Of a DNA stretch of 64,000 bases, positions 1-10,025 are shown in pieces. The stretch's first letter is position 1, and each line of letters starts with the position of its first letter. Made by a program: the position numbers and the translations under genes. The notes below the pieces were generated by a model. It ran no database searches and had not been told where the DNA came from. It saw nothing but the letters and a program-made list of their open reading frames with translations. The DNA comes from Cristatella mucedo (taxonomy: Eukaryota > Bryozoa > Phylactolaemata > Cristatellidae): contig WPIO01000008.1 of NCBI GenBank assembly GCA_009760855.2, positions 1,616,501 through 1,680,500 of the forward strand, written 5' to 3'.

Positions 1-1225
1 GTCGGCCAGGCAATGCTTACCAGCGGAATAAGAGCTCGCAAACATGACGTGCATGATATTTAAACATAAACTTTTGATTTGTAATGTGCCGCTATTGAAA
101 CGCACCTATTGGTATAGCTTCAAAGAAGACCGAAAACACTTTTCTATTCATGTCGCGTTAAATATCGCCGGCTAATTAAATAAGAATAATTGGAGACCTT
201 CATGTTAAGCCATTTCTCAGGTTTTCTTTGGGATCGGCACAGTTAGCGGCTAGTTTTAGAAGAATGCTTGAAACACTGCCTGGCAAGCTCACCACTGGCT
301 GGCATGGCTGCCAAGCAAGTCACTTCATGTCTAGGTTTTCAAGCGATGACTAGCAAACAGTGTGGCACGTGGTAACAATTGAGCATCAGGGTAGAGGCAA
401 ACTGAAGTGAGTTGAGAAGTCGCAATGACTCTTGGGACCCCTTCCGAGAAACGAGGTCCAGCGGCTGGCCCACATCATTCCAGCTGAAACTGCAGGCAGC
501 GGCGCATGCATGCGAGGTATCGGTGTGTGAGAATGCCACCTACACTGCAGCCGCGATTTAAATATTACCGCTCTACTTGCGATGAGCTAATTTTTATCTA
601 ACCTTATGTTTTATCTGCTTAATAGGTTTGAATTTTCATCACTACCATAGGCAAAGATAGAAAAAACCGTTGGCAACGTCGCAGTCAGATAAAATTCCAT
701 ACTTTCGAAATTAGTAGATGCCCTCTTAAAGCGTAACTTTGTTGTGATTTACTGTTACTCCAAGCAAAGTGATACGTTCTGAGATTTAATGCTGCCCCAA
801 TATTGTACTCGGGGCATAAAGCCATGCACTTAGCAATCTATCCAAGCTGCGTGTAAATGAAAACACGTTGCCACTTTAAAATTGCTGGTTTTGGTTTAGT
901 GATATCATTACTGCATTTTGGAACCAGGAGCATCACATACCCTGTCAATTTTAATACAGTTCGTGGTTCCACCGGAAGCCATATCACGCCAAAAAGGAGC
1001 AACTTTTTTACTAACCGTAGAGCATTTAGAGGAGGATGTGTGTGCTTTTCGGAAGGTAGACAGCTCATCATACTGCTAAAGTTGGCATCGAAAACCGGCC
1101 GGCTTCAGCATTGAATTCTCTAGCAACTCTGTATAGCCACTTTCTCACCATTAAGGTTTTGAGTTACTTCTGTTTTCACTACGCTTTACTAGTTGTTAGG
1201 ATGTGGAAGCAGACGATAAAACGTG
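1..1225 (+). repeat. Module M, partial copy (right part)
   Basis: This stretch opens inside the dispersed module M, just after its anchor (ggtcggaaggc...gggccgttc), which lies upstream of the window. It is almost identical to 28558-29782, more diverged from 62750-63800, and recognisable at 26670, 55930 and 61020. No open frame is conserved among the copies, so I see no gene here. Confidence 0.8.
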
Positions 1226-2480
1226 ATGACCACAGACTGTTTTACAAAGGCTGGCTCATTTTCAACACGTTCTAATTGAAACCCTTGGTCCAGCTACCAA
1301 TTAATTTTTTATAACTTTGCTGTGATACAGCTGTCGATGCACGAGCGGGCAATTTTCTCATTTTGAGGGTCAATATATAATTCTTTCTGAAAAATTATAA
1401 GTTGTACGTACTCCTAATTCAGAATAAAAAAAAATTAAACTGCAATGAAGGCTCTGGGCTATGGTGCAAAAGTCAAGCCGAGCAAGAAAAGCCGCGAAAA
1501 TGCAACTGTCCAACTTTTAGTTGCACACATCAGTTTTCGGCAAGCTCGTAAATATTGTGGCAGCCATCTTGCGGAAGGTCAGCAAAATGAAGTGGGTACC
1601 TTGCGGATTTCAAGTCGGTCATCGCTGTGACTTGATTGCGTCACAAACTCTGGCGCTGTATACTTAATTCGATCGGCTCCGTATCCAGCCTGTGTCTTCT
1701 TTTTCAGGTCCATAGACGCGCCCGGTAAGTACCGAGACAATTGATCTATAAAATGTAGCACCTAAAGCATTAAGTCACAATCATTAGGAATGACCGTGGA
1801 GTCGGATCGTGCCAGAAGCATCCGTGTCAGCAGCAGCAGACGATGGGGCCACTTGGCTGACGAAGCAAAAGCACATGAATGGCAGCAAAAGCTCTAACGT
1901 AGAATTGTTGCAGAAAACAAACTTACAAGTTATGAGTAAACCAAGTGTGACTGGATCATTTGCAGCTTCTCAAACTCATACTATTAATAACTGTGACGAA
2001 GAATCAGCCAACTATTAACTTCAAATCACGATAAATGCAAGCAGTGATTCTACTAAGATCAGCATTTGGTCATAAGTAAAGTGATGTCCAAGATGACGAG
2101 CAGGATTTGGGACAGATGTTTGCTGAGTGTTCGCATGCGAGAACTCTTAAGCACCGCCTGACTGGCGACCGACTGACACGTCTACGTACCACTACGCCCG
2201 CTGGCGACCTACTGGCACGTCTCATTGCCTAGCAAGCCGCCCCATTGTATCCACTTCAAATAGCGATGAGCAAACTTTTTCTCTCCTAAACCATTCAGCT
2301 ATGGCATTGCCTTTTAGTTTAACCTCATCAGCCTTTCAGCTTGTCGACATAACTCAGTGGACGCTCTATGGTGGACTTAGATCAGGTAACTGACAAGGCC
2401 ACTGCATCAGCACCACTTCCGGACTCGTCAAAACGACACTCTACTCAAATATTTGTGTTGGTAGATCAATCTGGATGCTA
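1226..2480. other. A-only segment, no gene recognised
   Basis: Copy B goes directly from ...catgaaacgtga to cacctcaatt (about 29785), so these roughly 1.25 kb are either an insertion in A or a deletion in B. I see no clear terminal repeats, target-site duplication or protein-coding frame. A short run (tctactaagatcagca) near 2050 also occurs near 58128. That slightly favours a deletion from B of older array sequence. Confidence 0.5.
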
Positions 2481-2523
2481 AACCTCAATTAAAATGCTTA
2501 GCTCATTATTAAGGTGTGAGCAT

Positions 2524-3262
2524 AACAATAATGATATAATGGCCTCATAGAACTCAGTCTCTTTCTAGGCAGTTTACATTTGCTGCTAAGGTAGCACTAT
2601 TGAATCTCTACTTGGTATAATGCTCAATAAACAGCAAGAATAACATGATTAGGGGTGTTATGCACAGGGTAAGCATGCAAGTGTGGTTTGTGGCAGCATG
2701 CACAGTGTCATCACTCATAACCACGTAATAAGGACGTATCATAGGGACGCACGAAATGCTGAGACAACTAGATGCGTTTTTAGTTGGTCCTTAAATTTTA
2801 ACAAGTCAGGAGATGTCATGATGAAAGTCGGGAGAAGGTTCCAGGGTTTGGGAGCATACTACGTAAAGCACGGTCTCCAAAGGATTTCAGATTTGAATGA
2901 GTATGGATAAACCGTACAATTCCGAATAGGAAATGGTCCGGCTTAGCCTGACGGGGGAATATATCTGATGGGTAGACTAGAGCCGAAGAAGAAAGGGCGC
3001 GGAATGGACCCGCCAAAATCTTGAAGTCGATGCCTTGCTTGATTGGGAGCCAGTGCCGTTTCACAAGAAGTGATGTGATGAGGCAACTGGGATGCTCACG
3101 ACAAACAAACTTAGCTGCAGAGTTTTTCACCATTTGAAACATCTGAGTGCACAAGCCGGTAGACCGGCAAGCAGAGAGTGGCAGAATTTTATGCGTGAAA
3201 ACTCGAAATAATGAATACGGAACATTTCTATAAGGACATTCGCATATTCTAAAATAGAACAA
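2524..3262 (-). mobile_element. LINE-B fragment, antisense (3' end and RT C-terminus)
   Basis: On the minus strand this is the 3' part of a CR1/L2-like non-LTR retrotransposon. The reverse complement of its 3' hairpin (agagaactcagtctctttctagg) lies near 2549-2572, beside an AAT-rich tail. A decayed RT C-terminal frame runs from 3262 to 2816. It keeps family hallmarks: VKNSAAKFVCRE, HWLPIKQGIDFKIL, PRQAKPDHFLF and NLKSFGDRAL. These match the intact-looking stretch at 54709-55194. It is 5'-truncated and non-functional. The corresponding fragment in copy B is shorter (29831-30385). Confidence 0.85.
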
Positions 3263-4460
3263 ACCTAGTGCAAGGGAGCTTTGGTGTCTAAGAAGTCAGC
3301 TCTGCTATCTTTGCTTGTAGCACCCTCACACGGTAGGCAATTAAAGTCAATAAAAGTCAAGGCTTTCCACGGTCTTCCGGTTTTTAGAAGCTTGAGACGG
3401 CGGTCCTGCTCCAAGTCTTGCCTCCTACTCACTCCGCTCTCTGAGCATCCATGAGATAGTGATGTCTTTTCTCTACGGCCATGCATCTCCAATGCAAATA
3501 CCGGTAAAATAAAACTTGTCTGCTATAGCTTCCACTGCTGGCCTCCTCAAAATCCTCCACTTCAACTCCTAACTTAGCGTGTCCCACAAACAAGGACTCA
3601 TCAGGAACTTGTAGATGATCTCGCCGGTCAAATCGTCCCTCATTCCCGGCTAAGCAACGGAGTAGACGTGTCGTGAATGGCGTCAAAGATTGGTCAATTG
3701 CCAAGTCTTGGCTGAAATAGTGGAGCCGACTTTAGCTGCTGATTCTTACGGTTTGGCTGCTAAGTCATAGCATAGTGTTCCTTTGAGACTAGACCTACCC
3801 AAGTTGTTGGTTACGTATACATGAAAGACACGAGCGGAAAGGAAGCAAATCGTCATCTAAACGAGGCTTCAGGGGAATTGTGTGAAGCCGTGGCTTCTTT
3901 CCTCTTAGCTGGTGTATCTTTCAAGGATGCAACCTGTATCCCCCACTGTCAACGATGGGCTGTAAAGCAGGTCGCGTGGGGCTACAATAGAACGGCTTAC
4001 CCACCACTTGCAGTACACGAAGCAGTTTGTTTTGAAGCTATTTCACGAAGCAGGTTTGTCGTGAAGCGATTTAAAGACAGACTGGGCACTAGAAAGACTT
4101 GAAATATTTTTCAATACGTAGGTTCACGTAACTTGACGACAATCAGAAGTACTTAATGTCAAATTTGCTGAGCGGGCTAGACGCATTTTCAATGGGTCGG
4201 AAATGTGTCTAAAGTGATCTTACAACTTTAATGATAGATCACGTTAAGAAATCTGTCTCTTCAACACAGCTATTCGGTAAGCATCCATGATACAGAGACT
4301 ACACAAATTTCATGTTTCATATGCAGCGAAATACAAGTATCTATTCTAATGCGGTCAGGGGCAAGGGGATAATAGAAACAGTGTCAAGGATGTGGTGTCC
4401 AAAGGATTACCATTACCTGCATTTTGACCTTCCGAGTTGCTTGACTAGCACACTCAACGC
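3263..4460 (+). other. Flank F: conserved upstream flank of lectin gene A
   Basis: This is non-coding sequence upstream of the lectin gene. From about 3370 it matches B (30650-31740), and parts recur at 57890-59095 and 63860-64000. Open frames over it (3429-3704 minus, 3821-4102 plus) are not preserved across the copies, so I do not call genes. Compared with B and the 58-kb copy, the left part of F (B 30420-30650) is missing here, and antisense LINE-B sequence abuts the break. Confidence 0.6.
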
Positions 4461-4464
4461 AAAA

Positions 4465-4662
4465 GCCTGCCCGACTAGCTCTCTCTGGCGTCGCCTCACT
4501 GCATGGCCTAACGCCCGCGCCCTGCAGCATTGGGCACACCGATTGGCAAGTCCCAACACAGCACAATACCCAACGAGCTCTCAATTGCCTCACCTCCTTG
4601 ATTGGCCTGACGACCCTGCCCTGCAGCAATCGGCACACCGATTGGCTGGAGCCAACAATTTA
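4465..4662 (+). repeat. 99-bp tandem repeat, two units, upstream of lectin A
   Basis: Two diverged units with a 99-bp period, measured between the cctgcag motifs at 4521 and 4620. Each contains cctgcagca, cggcacaccgattggc-like sequence and a run of ctc/cct. Inverted CCAAT boxes (attggc) lie at 4542, 4601 and 4641. The same two-unit structure occurs at 31790-31990, so the doubling predates the large duplication. The position, 380-570 bp 5' of the start codon, is compatible with a regulatory role, but that is inference. Confidence 0.7.
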
Positions 4663-4748
4663 GCTACTCATTACAACAGGCAACTTTAAATCCACAAGCA
4701 AGAAGGCTCAGGAGTTGTTTTCAACGAATTCTAGTCGACGATTTTCAG

Positions 4749-4754
4749 TGACGT
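4749..4754 (+). promoter_or_regulatory. TGACGT element upstream of lectin A
   Basis: A TGACGT core (CRE/ATF-type half site) lies about 210 bp upstream of the TATA box. The same core is kept in copy B at 32082-32087, within a block that is clearly conserved in both upstream regions. Function is inferred only from the motif and its conservation. Confidence 0.3.
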
Positions 4755-4960
4755 GCACCATTCTAGTTCAAACACAGACGAAGAACCGCCTCCCCAGAGC
4801 TTGTTTCATCGTAGTTGCACCGATATTATTAATCATTCCGCCGAGCCCGTATGCTGCAGAGTCACGTCAACCGGTATGGCTAACGTTTCTCCATGTTTTT
4901 GTGCCACAGGAAAATACGACAGACTCAGACCAACCGCAAGCAGCCTTCACTGTCCACAAC

Positions 4961-4970
4961 TATATATAAA
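4961..4970 (+). promoter_or_regulatory. TATA box of lectin gene A
   Basis: TATATATAAA lies 78 bp upstream of the ATG at 5039. With a start about 25-30 bp downstream (near 4990), the 5'UTR would be about 50 nt with no room for an intron. Copy B has an equivalent TATATAAATA at 32294-32304. Confidence 0.75.
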
Positions 4971-5038
4971 CAAAGTCCACCGTCACATACCACTATTAGG
5001 CTCTAGTCCTGACGAAGGCTGGTTGTCAGACTGTCAGA

Positions 5039-5923
5039 ATGCACACGGTCGTAGTGATTGCTGCAATTGCCTGCTACCTTGAATTGGTTTCAGCCGGATC
5101 AAGTTCGTGTGATATAGGTCAGTACTGGCAGAAAATACCCGGTGGTCTTACATGGGTGTCGTCAGGCGATGCTGGTGTGTGGGGCGTGAACTCAGCAGAC
5201 TACATTTACTACCGCGAGGGCAGCTACGTAGGATCTCCTGATCTGAAATACAGCGTCGACGGCAGGAACTACGGCCTCTCCACCACCGACGGTACGTCAT
5301 GGACTCAGGTACCTGGAGCGCTCAGGCAGATCGACGTCGGCAACAATATCGTTTGGGGAGTCAATGGTGGCTCACAGGTGTACTATCGAAAAGGCATCAG
5401 CCGCACTTCTCCTGCCGGCACAGATTGGCAGTTCGTCGATGGACTCTCTGCTAGCTCGGTGAGCGTCAGCGATGTAGATGCAAAGGTTTGGGCTGTGGAA
5501 AAGAACACGGGAAACGTGTACCGGCGCGTAGGTATCAGCGACGAGCTGCCGGGCGGCTCCAGCTGGGAATTCGTGTCAGGCATTACGTCTGTAACGTCCA
5601 TAGACGTGGGCGGAGCAGGCGTGTGGGCTACCACAGCCAACGGCAACATCTACTACCGCACCGGAAGTCGTAGCGATTGCCAGGGCAGCGGCTGGGTACA
5701 AGTTCCTGGCACGCTGCAGCAAATCGCGTCCGGCGGCGACACAGTCTGGGGCGTGCAGAGTAATGGCAACATATTCTTCAGATCGCATCTCACCTTGGCC
5801 ACTCCCACAGGATGGGAATGGCTGCAAGTGCCGGGAACGCTGAAACAGGTCTCCGTAGCATCGACTACCAATGGCTTGTGGGGAGTTCAATTGAGCGGCG
5901 ATATCTGGACTCGTCATCAGTAA
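5039..5923 (+). CDS. Secreted tectonin-domain lectin (six-bladed beta-propeller), copy A
   Basis: A 294-residue, single-exon protein of the tectonin family (fish-egg lectin, tachylectin-1/L6, Physarum tectonin), whose members bind sugars or bacterial surface glycans outside the cell. Residues 1-19 form a signal peptide (VVVIAAIACYLELVSA, cut near G20). Six repeats follow, each W-x-x-V/I-P/x-G-x-L...G...V-W-G/A-V...Y-Y/F-R, starting at W30, W88, W130, W176, W219 and W261. This is what a complete six-bladed propeller needs. The mature protein has two cysteines, C24 and C214, possibly paired. The start is supported by the TATA box 78 bp upstream, A at -3, and the signal peptide. No inner stop or frameshift is present. 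Ligand and tissue are unknown; innate defence or egg/perivitelline roles are family-level guesses. Confidence 0.93.
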   Translation: MHTVVVIAAIACYLELVSAGSSSCDIGQYWQKIPGGLTWVSSGDAGVWGVNSADYIYYREGSYVGSPDLKYSVDGRNYGLSTTDGTSWTQVPGALRQIDVGNNIVWGVNGGSQVYYRKGISRTSPAGTDWQFVDGLSASSVSVSDVDAKVWAVEKNTGNVYRRVGISDELPGGSSWEFVSGITSVTSIDVGGAGVWATTANGNIYYRTGSRSDCQGSGWVQVPGTLQQIASGGDTVWGVQSNGNIFFRSHLTLATPTGWEWLQVPGTLKQVSVASTTNGLWGVQLSGDIWTRHQ

Positions 5924-6104
5924 ATTCGCGGTCCTGATCTCGTGCAAGGCACATCTCTGTCGGCTGCTGCTTGCCCATGTCGGTGGAAGGCAGGTCTTCA
6001 GTTAAGATTATGTCAGGTTGCTCTGAGATGCAGCCTGACTTCATTCTTATTGTTTAGAGCTGGCAGCAGTTGTGATCAGCACTACATACTTCAGTGTACT
6101 CGAA

Positions 6105-6110
6105 AATAAA
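6105..6110 (+). terminator. Poly(A) signal of lectin gene A
   Basis: AATAAA lies 182 bp after the stop codon and is followed by a T-rich stretch (cgtcttcttattgg). It is conserved at 33437-33442 in copy B. Near-identity with B ends just after this signal. Confidence 0.8.
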
Positions 6111-6326
6111 GCATGCATTCGTCTTCTTATTGGCACTTTCTTGCAGGTATAAAACAACCTTAATAGACGTGGTAGCTTTTAATTAAACAACGACATAATC
6201 CCCATTGTCGAATTAAGCTAACGGCTATTGCTAACACAAATTTAGGTGCCCACGTTGGCTGTCACTTTATTTTCGCTGCAATGCGTCAGCTTTCAGCATC
6301 GATCACCTCATTATTAAATTGACCAG

Positions 6327-6385
6327 ATAATTAGCTCATTGGATAAGTGGTGGGCGAGGTCGCACGAAACCACAGTGGAAGTTGA
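6327..6385 (+). mobile_element. tRNA-derived SINE head, degenerate
   Basis: The sequence aattagctcattggataag resembles a pol III A box, and gaggtcgcacgaaacc looks like a shortened B-box region. The same pair recurs better preserved at 9460 and 38046. It also occurs at 33662-33715 in copy B. No TSD or tail was defined. The rest of 6111-6720 shows no gene. Confidence 0.35.
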
Positions 6386-7107
6386 ATTTGTGGGCATTGC
6401 ACATTTCCTCCTGTCAACCATCATTATAGCGACACTCTTTCCTTATTATTAGTTTAATTGGCATTCCCCAGTTGTTGCATGCGGGTTTGGCTCAAGCCTC
6501 GTTCCTAGGGATCTAGCCCGGTGATGGCAGCAGATGCGGAAGGAATATGGCTGGGAAGCATTGAGCTGTGGAATCACTGACGACGAATTGCAGGGGCAGC
6601 ACCAGTGCACACACGTGTATTCCTTCCAGCACTAGAGAGCGGCCTCGGGCGACTCCTAGTGTGGTGTTGACCTTTACTTGATTTCTCCGTAATACCTTCG
6701 GCTATTCAGCTGCTATCTTCGCTGTGACTACTTATGAGCTGTCCTCGAATATGCTACACAAAACAGGACCTGGTCAGCATATGGTGCAGTGTCACCATTA
6801 GTCGATACCCACCGGTGGGCCTTCTCCAGTGGGCAGTGAGAACCTTCCAGCATCCTGCCTTCACCCTATCCTCAGCTCGGCTATCGAACCTACGACTCGT
6901 AATTTTAAAGCGCTGAATAGTACTTCTTGCTGTAGTAGCCCCTCCCGCCGTAGCCCAGAGAGTTGTGAAACGTTGTCTGACGGCCGTCACCAAGGTCCAA
7001 TTCAATTTTGATGGGCCCTCGTCCTCCGGGCTGGACTAAAACGGAGGAGAATACAAGCCACTTCATCGCTGTCGCCCAGTTATTCAACAGCCTCCTTAAT
7101 TCCGCCT

Positions 7108-7944
7108 ACTAAATGTCCGCTCGCTGAAATCGAAGAGGTTACTTATCCGTGATCAGGTGGTCCAGGAGAAGGTAGATGCATTTCTGCTTACCGAAACTTG
7201 GATGACGCCTTGTTCCATTAGCTGTATTTCTGAGACCACTCCACCCAAGTTCTCATTCTATCAGTCCATGCGTCCTGACAAGGTTGGTGGAGGGGTTGCA
7301 ATTGTTGTTCGCGAATTGTTTGGCTCTAACATGTGCAGGTTCTCGCATGGGCCATCGTTTGAATCGGTTGCTATCAGGTCTTCATCAAAGACAATGCCTT
7401 TCACTGTTGTAATATACCGGCCTCCTTCTGGCTGTCTAAACTTGTTTATAGAGGAGTTTATAGAGTTCCTCACTAAAATATTTGTTCGTGACAGGCCGCT
7501 ACTGATTGTAGGAGACTTCAATATTCACGTTGACAACCACAGCAACAGCCAGGTCTGCTCATTTCTTGACAGTCTGGATAATTATGTTCGGCCTAACACG
7601 TTAATCATAACACCCACGTCAGGGGCCACATTCTAGATCTCGTGATCACTAAGGATGTCTTCCCCACGGACCTTGTGGTGTGCCCAATGACCTTCTCAGA
7701 TCATCGTTCGGTCTCGTTTACTGTTCCTGCTCCCTCACACGTACAAGCCAATGTCGAATTTTTCAAACAACGTAACTTACATAGCATTGGCATAAATAAG
7801 TTTTTGAAATCTGTCTGTGATGCAGGTCTTCTTGATCTGCATTCGGACCCGACCGGCAGCCTCGATACCCTCACTGATGCTATGAATATGTCACTAAGGA
7901 TTGCTCTTGACAAGCATGCTCCCGTTCGCTCTATCGGTTTTTGA
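7108..7944 (+). pseudogene. LINE-A apurinic-like endonuclease domain, broken
   Basis: The domain begins LLNVRSLKSKR in a frame that is open near 7108. A long frame at 7157-7636 follows with FLLTETW (catalytic Glu region), a VVIYRPPSG strand and VGDFNIHVD (catalytic Asp-Asn). It continues in another frame at 7642-7944 with FSDHRSV (the SDH box of the active site). The frame change between GATF and the next segment, near 7630, breaks the gene. Motifs are those of EEP/APE-type LINE endonucleases, which nick target DNA to prime reverse transcription. Confidence 0.85.
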
Positions 7945-8289
7945 AGTCGTGGATTCCTTTTAATTTATAAAAAACTCCTAAAGATGCGCCGATTCAAGCT
8001 GAGACTTGAACGTCGTTTTAAAAATCAGGGTACGATGCAGATCTAGTCAATTACAGAGACTTACTTCGAGTTTACACCCGAAAGCTTAAAAAAACCAGGG
8101 CTTCTTTTTTCATTAGACAGCTGAATTCCTGCCAGTCGGACACTAAACAGGTTGTTAAGATAGCTACCTCAGTTTCAAAAGCTTCATTCAGGAGTCTGCT
8201 TCTACAGATAGCCATCACATCCGATCCCTATCCAAGATTAGGAGCTCTCTTGCACAGTGGCTTATATAAAGTTTAACTAGCTTTTTACT

Positions 8290-8725
8290 TCTGTCTCGGC
8301 TTGATGATTGAAATTCCCTTTTGGCTGGGCTGCCAAAGAAAGCTCTTATACCACTGCAGCGGACTATGAATATGGCTGCAAGGCTGGTCTTCAAGTCCCA
8401 GCGGTTTGAGCACGTGTCGCCTTTGCTAGACGAGCTAGGATGGTTGCCGGTTGAGCAACGGATACAGAGCAAAGTTCTTACGCTGACCCACAAGGCCTGC
8501 CACGGCTTCGCTCCTTCGTACCTAGCTGAACTGCTGCATCAGTTTCAGCCTGTTCGCGCCCTCAGGTCCTGTGTGGACAACAAATTAGCTGTCCCATTCC
8601 TCCACTTAAAGACCGTCGGCGATAGAAGCTTTACGTCTGCAGGTCCTAGACTGTGGAACTTGCTTCTACAATTCTTACCCAACGACAACTACTCTCCTGC
8701 TGCAGACTATGGCACATTTTTTTGA
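8290..8725 (+). pseudogene. LINE-A reverse transcriptase C-terminal remnant
   Basis: The + strand frame encodes AGLPKKALIPLQRTMNMAAR, then GWLPVEQRIQSKVL, HGFAPSYLAELL and SAGPRLWNLLLQFL. This is the thumb/C-terminal region seen in CR1/L2-clade LINE RTs. The fingers and palm are absent because of the internal deletion at about 8160. The homologous piece in copy B is 36850-37184. Confidence 0.85.
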
Positions 8726-8975
8726 GCGGTCCTGAGTGGTTACTTCTATGCTACTCACTACCTTAACTGCTCTCCTGACTCTGCTATGTTTCCCACCTTC
8801 CCTATGTTGCTTAAGATGAAGTCTATTGGCTACCGAATGCGTACCAAAAGCCGCTTAGGCTGAGAGTGTGCTATACAAAACTCTCCTGATTAACACCCAC
8901 ATAGTTTTTATGACTTTGCGGAGTTACAGATGGAAAGACATTACATTACACATGATATTACATTACATTCCTCCT

Positions 8976-9119
8976 GTGGTGAAATACGGGAGAGCCATAG
9001 AGCGCCTAAGCCTTTACATGAAAAATCCTTTCAATAGCAGAGAGAAAACTCGGATAGTTAAGGAAGACTGCAGGAATGCAATAGCGGCCGTGCAATGTAA
9101 CAACTTTAGACGGTTTTGA
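8976..9119 (+). pseudogene. Orphan 48-codon coding fragment (VVKYGR...NNFRRF)
   Basis: Immediately 3' of the LINE-A tail an open frame reads VVKYGRAIERLSLYMKNPF and ends NNFRRF-stop. Copy B (37548-37691) keeps the frame without indels (VVKYGRAVERVSLYMKNPF ... YDKFRRF-stop). The composition looks like the C-terminal end of a real protein rather than chance, but I do not recognise the family. Roughly a dozen codons differ between A and B, mostly changing the residue, so there is little sign of current constraint. It may be the target-site remnant of an old host exon into which LINE-A inserted. Confidence 0.35.
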
Positions 9120-9278
9120 TGGCCCTTGAACACGACCCGGCTCTAATGCTAAGACACTAACCAGTGAAGAAGAGCGACCTGCCGATCGAATGGTTTCGCT
9201 TTAAATATGGTGCTCGCCGGTTATTGCACAGCTGGTTACTAACATTCCCTTTACCAGATAAAACAGCTGCATCGAGCG

Positions 9279-9320
<42 letters not shown>

Positions 9321-9459
9321 GTTCGATTAGTATTTTGTCTCTATTTGAAGATCGATTTGCACGTCAGAATCGCCATGGACTTCCACCAGAGTTTCTTCGG
9401 TCTTTGTTCTGCTCAGGCGAAGTTCACCATCTTTCGGGTCCCAAGCCGTGATAGTATAT

Positions 9460-9592
9460 CAGGTAATGAGATCGGTGTTAACGAACAGGGTCGCAGGTTT
9501 GAAACTTGCAGTGGGCGAAAATCTATCGACGACTAAAAGCTGTGGTGGTAGCCGTTAATTGTCCTCTGCAGCTACACAAATGAAGCTGTTAA
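9460..9592 (+). mobile_element. tRNA-derived SINE, + strand
   Basis: An A-box-like ggtaatgagatcggtg (ggtaattagctcgttg in copy B) is followed about 35 bp on by a B-box-like ggtcgcaggtttgaaacttgc (gattcttgc in B). The element runs to ctgcagctacacaaatgaag, which resembles the 3' tail shared by a LINE family here (cgctatataaatgaat). The copy in B is at 38046-38190. Confidence 0.5.
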
Positions 9593-10019
9593 TCAGCCAA
9601 CATTTCACTGGACTCTTAAAACTTAGAAACCACGAATTTACTATCATGATTAACCTGACTTGATATGTAAGCCGTAGTTTCATCGTCTCGCTTGCACAGG
9701 TAAAATAACAGTCTGATCTCTTAAATTCATCGTATTTCATCGTCAACCTTTATGCCTGCAGCTGCAACAAAATATCCTTACTATAAAGATATTTTATAGT
9801 TAACATTCCATTTTCGACAGCATCCAACTGCTAGACGGTATGGCAGATTTAGGGTTTATATCTTGTCGCATGCAAGCCGTTTGGTATGTCTATCCTTTAG
9901 ATTTAGGTTTTTACTTTTTGGCTTAAATTTACCGGCTCACAGATGACAGGTAAAGATATCTTCACGGTTTAGTTTCGATGGCTTTTGCAGATTGATGGTT
10001 TCATGGCTTTCAGAATAAG
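9593..10019. other. Non-coding, shared with copy B
   Basis: AT-rich sequence closely matching 38191-38605. I see no gene, RNA gene or clear repeat in it. Confidence 0.5.
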
Positions 10020-10025
10020 TGATTG

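Larger units (their letters stand above)
6720..8970 (+). mobile_element. LINE-A retrotransposon, copy A (internally deleted)
   Basis: A CR1/L2-like non-LTR element. The endonuclease lies at about 7108-7944, an RT C-terminal part at about 8290-8725, then a 3'UTR and a pentameric ACATT-type tail at 8939-8970. The 5' limit is uncertain; 6720-7100 is shared with copy B (34040-34430) and may be 5'UTR or ORF1. The reverse-transcriptase core, including its catalytic box, is missing: A joins ...ggttgttaagata to gctacctcagtttcaaaagc, whereas B keeps about 1.15 kb more (35578-36731). Stops and frameshifts make it non-functional. Confidence 0.85.

Noticed and set aside
4312-4689. 125-codon ORF upstream of lectin A
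   Set aside because: Its repeated peptide comes from the 99-bp DNA repeat, the B counterpart is in a different context, and it lies in the promoter region.
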